Assembly: GCA_011089965.1 (NCBI GenBank)
Contig: JAANAU010000009.1
Coordinates: 1-64,000 of the forward strand
DNA from: Magnetococcales bacterium
GTDB taxonomy: Bacteria; Pseudomonadota; Magnetococcia; Magnetococcales; Magnetaquicoccaceae
DNA length: 64,000 nucleotides
Direction: 5' to 3'
Part shown: positions 57,746 through 64,000 of the stretch, piece by piece
Numbering within the stretch: position 1 is the stretch's first letter
Layout: the number at the start of each line of letters is the position of its first letter
The notes under the pieces: generated by a model
The model's database searches: none
What the model was told of the DNA's origin: nothing
What the model saw: the letters and a program-made list of their open reading frames with translations, nothing else
Made by a program: the position numbers and the translations under genes

Positions 57746-57815
57746 ACCTGGGGATATCCCGGGTGGATGATTGGGGTGAGAACGGGCGGATCGGTCCATG
57801 AGTCAGGAGGTGGTC

Positions 57816-58853
57816 ATGACAAGCGGTAGTGGCGGTCGGGCATTGTTGTTGGGCATTGATCTGGGTACGGCGCGCACTGCCGTGGTGAGTAATCGATCCT
57901 TGCGGGCCTTGATCGGTTCTGTGGTGGGTTATCCCAAGGATATCATCGGGGTCAAGATCCTCAACCGCACCCAGGTCATCGGAATGGAGGCGATTGAAAA
58001 ACGTTCCTGCCTGGATCTCCACTATCCGTTGCAGGATGGGGTGCTCAAGGAGGCCAGCGACAAGGATCTCGAAGCGGCCAAAGAGTTGTTGCGGCATCTC
58101 GTGACTCTGGCCGATCCCAAGGCCGGGGACAAGGTGTGCGGCATTATCGGGGTTCCGGCGCGTGCCTCCGTGGCCAACAAAGGGCAGTTGCTCAAGATTG
58201 CCGGGGAGTTGATGGACATCGCCATGGTGGTCTCCGAACCGTTCATGGTGGCCTATGGTCAGAACAGGCTGAACAATGCCATTGTGGTGGATGTTGGCGC
58301 CGGCACCATTGATCTGTGTGCCTTGCGGGGTACGGTCCCGACTCCTGAAAGTCAGGTGAGCATTCTCAAAGGCGGCAATTATATTGATCGTCTGCTGGAG
58401 TCGGCGATTCGCGATGCCTATGCCGGAGTGCAGATGGATCGCTATCTGGCCCAGGCCATCAAAGAGCGCCATGCCTTTGTGGGACCGGCAGAACAGAAAA
58501 TCGTCGTGCCCATGCGTCTGAACGGCAAGCCTGCCGAGCTGGATGTCACCGAGGCCGTGCGTCTTACCTGCGAAACCATTGTCGTGGACATCGTGGAAAA
58601 CATCAAACGGATGGTTTTGCTGTTTGATCCGGAAAATCAATCCGAGGCTTTGGCCAATCTGATTCTGGCAGGAGGCGGATCGCGCATCCGGGGGTTGGGT
58701 GCGATGATCGAAGCGCAGTTGCGTGATTATGGACCGGTGCGGGTGACGGCAGTGGCCGATCCGGAGTTTGCGGGTGCCGATGGTGCGTTGCGCCTGGCCA
58801 TGGAGCTGCCTCCGGAGTATTGGGATCAGATCGGAGAGAAGGTCGGGAATTGA
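57816..58853 (+). CDS. mamK: MamK-family actin-like filament protein
   Basis: A 345-residue bacterial actin. Phosphate 1 (LGIDLGTARTAVV), phosphate 2 (VDVGAGTIDLCAL) and adenosine (LAGGGSRIRGLG) loops are intact. Segments SVVGYPKDIIGVKIL, LDLHYPLQDGVL, GVPARASVANKG and LRLAMELPPEYWDQIG match MamK far better than MreB or ParM. MamK filaments align magnetosomes in magnetotactic bacteria, although MamK-family proteins also occur in other proteobacteria. The start is decided by AGGAGG five bases before ATG 57816; an upstream ATG at 57798 has no such site. No other mam gene is visible, so it lies outside a typical magnetosome island. Confidence 0.88.
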   Translation: MTSGSGGRALLLGIDLGTARTAVVSNRSLRALIGSVVGYPKDIIGVKILNRTQVIGMEAIEKRSCLDLHYPLQDGVLKEASDKDLEAAKELLRHLVTLADPKAGDKVCGIIGVPARASVANKGQLLKIAGELMDIAMVVSEPFMVAYGQNRLNNAIVVDVGAGTIDLCALRGTVPTPESQVSILKGGNYIDRLLESAIRDAYAGVQMDRYLAQAIKERHAFVGPAEQKIVVPMRLNGKPAELDVTEAVRLTCETIVVDIVENIKRMVLLFDPENQSEALANLILAGGGSRIRGLGAMIEAQLRDYGPVRVTAVADPEFAGADGALRLAMELPPEYWDQIGEKVGN

Positions 58854-58857
58854 TGCC

Positions 58858-59631
58858 ATGAAGGTGGTGATCCTGGCAGGTGGACTGGGTACCCGGATCG
58901 CCGAGGAGACCCACAGCCGCCCCAAACCCATGATCGAGATCGGCGGCAAGCCGATTCTTTGGCACATCATGAAGATGTATTCTGCCCATGGGATGCAGGA
59001 GTTCATCATCTGTTGCGGCTATAAAGGGTATGTGATCAAAGAGTATTTTTCTAATTATTTCCTGCACATGTCCGATGTCACCTTTGACATGGCCAACAAT
59101 CGCATGCATGTGCATCAGCAGCATGTCGAACCCTGGAAAGTGACTCTGGTCGATACCGGGGACAAGACCATGACCGGTGGTCGTCTGAAGCGGGTCGCCC
59201 CTTTCTTACAGGATGAAGATGCTTTTTGTTTTACCTATGGGGATGGGGTATCGGATATTGATTTGACTGCCGAGGTGGCGTTTCATCGTCAACATGGTCG
59301 TTTGGCCACCGTGACTGCCGTGCAGCCGCCGGGTCGTTATGGGGCGTTGCGCATGCAGGGTGAGCAGGTGACCGGGTTCACCGAAAAGCCTTTGGGGGAT
59401 GGGGGATTGATCAATGGGGGTTTTTTTGTGCTTTCGCCGCGCTGTCTGGAGTTGATCCACGGGGATGAGGAGATCTGGGAGTTGCAACCCTTGAACACCC
59501 TGGTGGCCCGGGGTGAGTTGATGGCGTATGCCCATCGTGGTTTTTGGCATGCCATGGACACGTTGCGGGACAAGAATCTGTTGGAAGAGCATTGGGCTTC
59601 GGGGCGGGCACCGTGGAAGCGTTGGGAGTGA
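58858..59631 (+). CDS. rfbF: Glucose-1-phosphate cytidylyltransferase
   Basis: A 257-residue nucleotidyltransferase making CDP-glucose from glucose-1-phosphate and CTP. MKVVILAGGLGTRI, ETHSRPKPMIEIGGKPILWH, YGDGVSDID and GGFFVLSP are diagnostic for RfbF. CDP-glucose is the precursor of 3,6-dideoxy and branched sugars of O-antigens. It begins 4 bp after the mamK-like gene. The usual next enzyme, CDP-glucose 4,6-dehydratase (rfbG), is not in the window. Confidence 0.95.
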   Translation: MKVVILAGGLGTRIAEETHSRPKPMIEIGGKPILWHIMKMYSAHGMQEFIICCGYKGYVIKEYFSNYFLHMSDVTFDMANNRMHVHQQHVEPWKVTLVDTGDKTMTGGRLKRVAPFLQDEDAFCFTYGDGVSDIDLTAEVAFHRQHGRLATVTAVQPPGRYGALRMQGEQVTGFTEKPLGDGGLINGGFFVLSPRCLELIHGDEEIWELQPLNTLVARGELMAYAHRGFWHAMDTLRDKNLLEEHWASGRAPWKRWE

Positions 59632-59656
59632 CCATGCGGGATCGGGAGTTTGGTTG

Positions 59657-60205
59657 ATGGGATCCCGGTTTGTGGTTCAGACCACGCCGTTGGCTGGGTT
59701 GTTGGTGTTGCAGCGTCAGCCTGCGGGTGACAGTCGCGGTTTGTTCGAGCGGTTGTATTGTCAGGAGGAGTTGGCTGAGCATCTGGCCGGGCGTAGCATT
59801 GTGCAGATCAACCACTCCTGGAGTGCCAGTCGCGGCACGGTGCGAGGATTGCATTTTCAGCATCCACCCTATGCCGAGACCAAATGTGTGCAGTGTTTGC
59901 ATGGTGAGGTGTTTGATGTGGCGGTGGATTTGCGGCGCGACTCACCGACTTATCTGCATTGGCATGCCGAGTTGTTGAGTGCCACCAATCACAAGACTCT
60001 CCTGATTCCGGAAGGGTTTGCTCACGGGTTTCAGACCCTGTCCGACGGGTGTCGGATGCTCTATTTTCATACGCAATATTATTGTCCCGAGGCCGAGGGT
60101 GGAATGCATGTTCTGGATCCGCGTTTGGCCATCCGTTGGCCTTTGCCCGTGACCGGGTTGTCCGCGCGGGATGCAGGGTTTGCCATGTTGACGGCAACCG
60201 CATGA
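59657..60205 (+). CDS. rfbC: RmlC-like sugar-nucleotide 3,5-epimerase
   Basis: A 182-residue cupin of the dTDP-4-dehydrorhamnose 3,5-epimerase family. Typical segments are DSRGLFERLYCQEEL, GTVRGLHFQHPPYAETK with the catalytic His, VFDVAVDLRRDSPTY and IPEGFAHGFQTLSD. In company with rfbF the substrate is probably a CDP-4-keto-6-deoxy sugar and not the dTDP form, as in other CDP-sugar clusters. It follows rfbF by 25 bp. Confidence 0.88.
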   Translation: MGSRFVVQTTPLAGLLVLQRQPAGDSRGLFERLYCQEELAEHLAGRSIVQINHSWSASRGTVRGLHFQHPPYAETKCVQCLHGEVFDVAVDLRRDSPTYLHWHAELLSATNHKTLLIPEGFAHGFQTLSDGCRMLYFHTQYYCPEAEGGMHVLDPRLAIRWPLPVTGLSARDAGFAMLTATA

Positions 60206-60254
60206 ATGTCCTGCATCTGAACCAGGCAGACCGACATGTTGCCCGGGAGGAGCC

Positions 60255-61268
60255 ATGCTGAATCGCATTGAGCTGAAAAATTTTGGCCCTTTGGTGCATC
60301 TGGAGTGGTCGGACCTTGGCCCGGTCAATCTGATCATTGGTGCCAATGGTTCTGGCAAGACTTTCTTGTTGAAAGCCTGTTATAGCGTTATGAGGATGTT
60401 GGAGGAGTACAGGCGGGGCAATGACCAGCGGACAGCAGCAGAGATTCTGGCTGAAAAGCTTTATTGGACCTTTCAGCCGGACAAGATTGGTGATCTTGTC
60501 ACCAAGGGTGCGGATGGTGCATTGTGGTGCAGAATGGATGTGGATCAGCGTTCCTTGATGTACGGTTTTGGCAAGGATACGACCAGACAGATTTCATCAC
60601 TGGAGAATCATGTTCTGCCCAGGACTAGTAACTCTTTGTTTTTGCCTGCAAAAGAAGTTTTGTCCCTTCATCAGATCATTCTGAAATCTCGCGAACAAGA
60701 CAAGATTTTTGGCTTTGACGATACATATCTTGATCTGGCGCGTGCCTTGCGTCAGTCAACCAGGATGGGCAAAAATTTCGCGGAGTTTGCCAGGTCGCGA
60801 CAGAGTCTGGAAGAGATTTCAGGCGGTCGTGTGGAATATGATGAAGCGTCGGGTCGTTGGCAGTTCAAAAAAGGCAACCAGAAGTTTCCGGTTGGTGTGG
60901 TTGCAGAGGGTATCAAAAAGATTGCTATTTTGGATATTCTGCTCGGCAACAGGTATTTGGATACCAGTTCGGTGGTATTCATCGATGAGCCGGAATCGGC
61001 GTTGCATCCTGAGGCGATTGCCAAATTGTTGGATATTATTGTGGTGCTTGCCATTCGCGGTGTTCAGTTTTTTCTTGCCAGCCACTCTTATTTTGTCATC
61101 AAGAAATTATTTTTATTGGCGCAAGAGCATGGTGTCTCCATTCCGGTTTTATCTCTTCATGATCATGATTGGACTGCGGCCAATTTAAAGGATGGGATGC
61201 CGGATAATGCGATCATTGAGGAGTCGATCAGGCTCTACAAGGCTGAAGTTGAGTTGGCTTTTCAATGA
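60255..61268 (+). CDS. AAA-family ATPase (OLD/ABC-like), probable accessory module
   Basis: A 337-residue ATPase of the SMC/OLD-like group. N-terminal ELKNFGPL precedes Walker A GANGSGKTFLL; EGIKKIAILDILL replaces the ABC signature; Walker B is VVFIDEPESALHPEA; the switch His is in LASHSYFVIKKL. No TOPRIM or other nuclease domain is attached. GC content is visibly lower than in the flanking sugar genes. Its stop overlaps the next gene by 4 bp. Such two-gene ATPase pairs often are phage-defence or toxin-type systems, but the exact type is not recognisable here. Confidence 0.8.
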   Translation: MLNRIELKNFGPLVHLEWSDLGPVNLIIGANGSGKTFLLKACYSVMRMLEEYRRGNDQRTAAEILAEKLYWTFQPDKIGDLVTKGADGALWCRMDVDQRSLMYGFGKDTTRQISSLENHVLPRTSNSLFLPAKEVLSLHQIILKSREQDKIFGFDDTYLDLARALRQSTRMGKNFAEFARSRQSLEEISGGRVEYDEASGRWQFKKGNQKFPVGVVAEGIKKIAILDILLGNRYLDTSSVVFIDEPESALHPEAIAKLLDIIVVLAIRGVQFFLASHSYFVIKKLFLLAQEHGVSIPVLSLHDHDWTAANLKDGMPDNAIIEESIRLYKAEVELAFQ

Positions 61269-61807
61269 ATTCATGGATCATCGATGAATCCGGAATGCAT
61301 TTTGGTCCTTATCCAAAGGATCGATGCTTCAGGATTGAGAAGAGTCGTTGCTACAAGGCCATTCAAGATGGGGTTCGGATGGCGGAGTTTTTGTTGTTGC
61401 GTGAGTCCGAGAAAAGCGGTTCCCCGGTGATGTGGATTATCGAAGCCCGGTCCAGTTCTCCACGTCCTGAGAATCGGTCGGATTTCAATAAATTTATCAT
61501 TGAGATTCGGGAGAAATTTGTCAATGCCTTTGCATTGGGATGGGCATCATGTTTGGGCAGACATCCGTATGCTGTGGGGGAGTTGCCAGAGGCGTTCAAG
61601 ACGCTTGATTTGATGCAAACCGATGTCAGGTTTGCTTTGGTAATAAGAGGACATCAAGAAGCGTGGCTTTCACCGCTTCAGGATGCCTTGAAGATGGCGT
61701 TGCGTGTGGAGATCAAAACATGGAGATTTTCTTCTCATCCTGTTATTGTCATGAATGAGGATTTGGCGCGGCGTCATGGTTTGATTATTTCGTATGTCGA
61801 AACATAA
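61265..61807 (+). CDS. Partner of the AAA ATPase, unknown function
   Basis: A 180-residue protein, translationally coupled (ATGA) to the ATPase gene. The segment VMWIIEARSSSPRP followed by FNKFIIEIREKFVNAFALG resembles the beta-strand E-x-K core of PD-(D/E)xK-type folds, with Arg in the Lys position. This is weak evidence for a nuclease or nuclease-derived fold. GC content is low as in its neighbour, and about 75 bp of very AT-rich DNA follow. I cannot name the family. Confidence 0.65.
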   Translation: MNSWIIDESGMHFGPYPKDRCFRIEKSRCYKAIQDGVRMAEFLLLRESEKSGSPVMWIIEARSSSPRPENRSDFNKFIIEIREKFVNAFALGWASCLGRHPYAVGELPEAFKTLDLMQTDVRFALVIRGHQEAWLSPLQDALKMALRVEIKTWRFSSHPVIVMNEDLARRHGLIISYVET

Positions 61808-61884
61808 TTGTTGAGAGTAGATTTTGAATCAATTTTTAGATTTTTTTAAACAATAATTAGGATTCTAATAATCGGAGAGCTGCC

Positions 61885-63129
61885 ATGCACTGTCGCCACT
61901 GCGGGGCGCATTTGACCTTGACCCTGGTGGATTTGGGTAGTGCCCCACCCTCCAATGCCTATTTGAACCTGGAAGCATTGCATGCCCCGGAGTTGTGGTT
62001 CCCTTTGCGCGTGCTGGTGTGCGAACAGTGCTGGCTGGTCCAGACCGAAGACTTTGCCGAGGCCGAGCGGCTGTTCGCGGCTGATTATGCCTATTTCAGC
62101 AGTTTTTCAATGAGTTGGTTGGACCATTGCAGGCGATATGTGGCAGAGGTGGTGGAACGGTTTGACCTGCATGAGGAAAGCCTTGTCGTGGAGATCGCTG
62201 CCAATGACGGCTATCTGTTGCAGTACGTGCAAGAACATGCCATCCCCTGTCTGGGGGTGGAACCCACAGCCAGTACGGCAACAGCAGCGCGTGCCAAGGG
62301 GATCGACATTGTGGAAGCGTTCTTTGGTCGTACACTGGCCAGGGAGTTGCTTCAGACCCATCGACCCGCCGATTGGATCGTGGCCAACAATGTTTTGGCC
62401 CATGTGCCGGATATCAATGATTTCGTGGCCGGGATCACCACCCTGCTGGCTCCCTCCGGAGTGGTCACCTTTGAGTTTCCTCATCTGTTGAATCTGATCG
62501 CACAAACTCAATTCGATACCATTTATCACGAACATTTTTCCTATCTCTCCTTGACGGCAGTGCAACGGATTCTTGCTGTTCATGGTTTGCAGGTGTTCGA
62601 TGTCCTGGCCCAACCCACCCATGGTGGCAGCTTGCGTGTGTTTGCCCAGAGAACCGATGAAGGAGGGCAGGGAATATCCGAACGTGTGGCCACATTGTTG
62701 GATCAGGAGAGGGCAGAGGGGGTGACACGGTCTGATTACTATCACAACTTTCAGGAGCGGTGCGACCGGATCAAGAATGATCTGCTGATCTTTCTGCTGG
62801 AAGCCAAGCAGTGTGGTCGTGTTGTGGCCGGATATGGGGCTGCTGCCAAAGGGACCACTCTGCTCAATTATGCTGGAGTGCGCAGCGATCTGTTGCGTTG
62901 CGTGGCTGATGGCAATCCGGCCAAACAGGGTAAACTCCTGCCGGGTTGTCGGATCCCGATAGTGGACCCGGAAACCTTGCATCACTTGCGACCTGATTAT
63001 GTGGTGATTCTGCCTTGGAATTTGTCTGGCGAAATCATGCAGCAGTTGGCTGGTATTGGGGCCTGGGGCGGACGGTTTGTCACGGCAGTTCCCAGTCTGC
63101 GTGTGATTGATGCTGCGGGGAACGGGTGA
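61885..63129 (+). CDS. Sugar C-methyltransferase (NovU/TylCIII type)
   Basis: A 414-residue SAM-dependent enzyme that adds a methyl to a sugar-ring carbon of nucleotide-activated deoxysugars. The N-terminal zinc-binding part has CRHCG and CEQC pairs, the SAM fold contains VVEIAANDGYLLQ and NNVLAHVPDINDFV, YHEHFSYLSL is a characteristic catalytic-region motif, and a C-terminal domain has GYGAAAKGTTLLNY. With rfbF and the epimerase it implies a C-methyl-branched CDP-sugar for surface polysaccharide. GGAG lies nine bases before the ATG. Confidence 0.92.
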   Translation: MHCRHCGAHLTLTLVDLGSAPPSNAYLNLEALHAPELWFPLRVLVCEQCWLVQTEDFAEAERLFAADYAYFSSFSMSWLDHCRRYVAEVVERFDLHEESLVVEIAANDGYLLQYVQEHAIPCLGVEPTASTATAARAKGIDIVEAFFGRTLARELLQTHRPADWIVANNVLAHVPDINDFVAGITTLLAPSGVVTFEFPHLLNLIAQTQFDTIYHEHFSYLSLTAVQRILAVHGLQVFDVLAQPTHGGSLRVFAQRTDEGGQGISERVATLLDQERAEGVTRSDYYHNFQERCDRIKNDLLIFLLEAKQCGRVVAGYGAAAKGTTLLNYAGVRSDLLRCVADGNPAKQGKLLPGCRIPIVDPETLHHLRPDYVVILPWNLSGEIMQQLAGIGAWGGRFVTAVPSLRVIDAAGNG

Positions 63130-63136
63130 GTGGCGC

Positions 63137-63793
63137 ATGCGTATTATCAATCTGTCTGCCAACGAGTTGTCCCGTTATTGCCGTACCCAGCTTCTGCACT
63201 GGTTTCCGAATGGAGAGGATGTTGAGTTGTCACTGATTGACCGATACCTGCATCAGGCATTGGAGCGGTTGGAGTATTGCATTGCCCATGTGCGCATTTG
63301 GACCCCTGGCGAATTTGATGTTTTGCATTCCACCCAGTATTGCACGTTTCTCTATTATCTGGCCAATACCATCTGGCGGGCCGAACGGGCGCAATCGGTT
63401 TGTACAAAACTGTTTTTATTGAATAAATCATTGAATGCCATCGATCTTTTCTATGAGATCGAATTGCCGGAGATTTTTCTGATTGGTCATTCGGTTGGGA
63501 TCGTGTTTGCCAAGGCCACTTATGGGAATCGTTTGGTGATTTTCCAGAACTCAACCATCGGCAAAAACCGTGGGGTGGCACCGGTTTTGGAGGAGGATGT
63601 GGTGCTTTATCCCAATGCGGCTGTTCTGGGCAGCAGTTTGGTGCGTCAGGGGTCGATTGTGGCTCGCGGGGTGACGGTATTGAATCAGACCACGGAACCC
63701 GGTCAACTGGTTTTTCAGGGAGCGGATGGCGTATTGCGTTTCAAACCAACCCGTCGGGATTTTCGCGGGGAGTTTTTCCGGGAGCGGGTTTGA
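63137..63793 (+). CDS. CysE-like hexapeptide acetyltransferase
   Basis: A 218-residue protein related to serine acetyltransferases. An N-terminal helical domain is followed by a left-handed beta-helix with hexapeptide turns (IGHSVGIVFAKATYGNRLVIFQ, then NSTIGKNRGVAPVLEEDVVLYPNAAVLG). It lacks the HPG/GIDIHPGA segment of true CysE and so more likely acetylates a sugar of the polysaccharide encoded by its neighbours. Its start lies 7 bp after the methyltransferase stop. Its TGA stop touches the left end of element copy 10. Confidence 0.8.
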   Translation: MRIINLSANELSRYCRTQLLHWFPNGEDVELSLIDRYLHQALERLEYCIAHVRIWTPGEFDVLHSTQYCTFLYYLANTIWRAERAQSVCTKLFLLNKSLNAIDLFYEIELPEIFLIGHSVGIVFAKATYGNRLVIFQNSTIGKNRGVAPVLEEDVVLYPNAAVLGSSLVRQGSIVARGVTVLNQTTEPGQLVFQGADGVLRFKPTRRDFRGEFFRERV

Positions 63794-64000
63794 GGCTGTT
63801 TGGTGATTCCTGAGCCGAGCACATAGATCCAATTATTGAAAAAAAAGAGGGGGTCTGGGGGATTCATCCCCCAGGGTTTTATTATTTTATTATTTTATTA
63901 TTTAAAAAAATAAATTTTTAATATTTTTGTTTAAAAGATTTAAAAGATTTAAAAGATTAAAGTCCCAGGGGTTTCACCCCTGGACCCCACCAGGGGGGTA
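63792..64000. mobile_element. Left part of a MITE-like element (copy 10)
   Basis: Begins with the left inverted end GAGGCTGTTTGGTGATTCC (63792-63810), then CTGAGCCGAGCACATAGATCC, A-run, core palindrome, AT-rich spacer, three AAAAGATT-like units, and the start of the CCAGGGGGGTA palindrome at the window edge. The right end lies beyond the window. Confidence 0.78.

Overview
The window reads as a chromosomal segment of a moderately GC-rich proteobacterium, most probably a magnetotactic coccus of the Magnetococcales type. This is inferred from three things: an actin-like protein that closely matches the magnetosome filament protein MamK, an alphaproteobacterial-style gene order tolB-pal-ybgF-(queC)-tilS-ftsH-folP-glmM, and genes pointing to autotrophy (a DabA-type inorganic-carbon uptake system and a SulP anion transporter). 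No rRNA, tRNA, CRISPR array, prophage or full-length transposase gene was found.

Layout. 0.3-6.5 kb (minus): a FolM-like reductase, then a probable signalling operon of a periplasmic binding protein, a PAS/GAF histidine kinase and an HD-GYP response regulator. 6.8-10.7 kb (plus): a partner-switch module (Hpt-like, CheX-like, SiaB, SiaC) followed by envelope genes (secreted protein, N-acetylmuramoyl-L-alanine amidase, CreA). 10.7-13.6 kb (minus): pgi-pckA. 13.8-32.3 kb (minus): a long housekeeping run tolB, pal, cpoB, queC, tilS, ftsH, folP, glmM, thrS, infC, rpmI, rplT, pheS, pheT, pcm, nlpD, with many 4-bp start/stop overlaps.

32.6-48.2 kb looks like an inorganic-anion and carbon-uptake region. 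It holds a SulP transporter with an unusual extramembrane insertion, a cyclic-nucleotide-domain MscS channel with a degenerate sensor kinase, and a five-gene cluster in which DabA is combined with four complex-I-like antiporter subunits instead of the usual one. 48.3-54.6 kb (minus): a NIT-domain chemoreceptor fused to hemerythrin, a UspA/TauE/small membrane protein operon, and an OmpR-type two-component pair. 54.8-63.8 kb (plus): a zinc-ribbon J-domain protein, a TPR/SPOR protein, an unknown small protein, a mamK-like gene, and sugar-nucleotide genes (rfbF, rfbC-like, sugar C-methyltransferase, CysE-like acetyltransferase). That sugar cluster is interrupted by a lower-GC AAA-ATPase plus partner pair that looks acquired.

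The most distinctive non-coding signal is a family of palindrome-rich repeats, present about ten times. The best copies (19139-19438 and 57042-57320) have about 18-bp terminal inverted repeats and 3-bp direct repeats at their outer edges, as expected of a small non-autonomous transposon (MITE). Most copies sit just after a gene in one fixed orientation relative to that gene, where they would form a hairpin followed by a U-rich stretch. Two copies lie inside what would otherwise be operons (pheS/pheT and the dab cluster).
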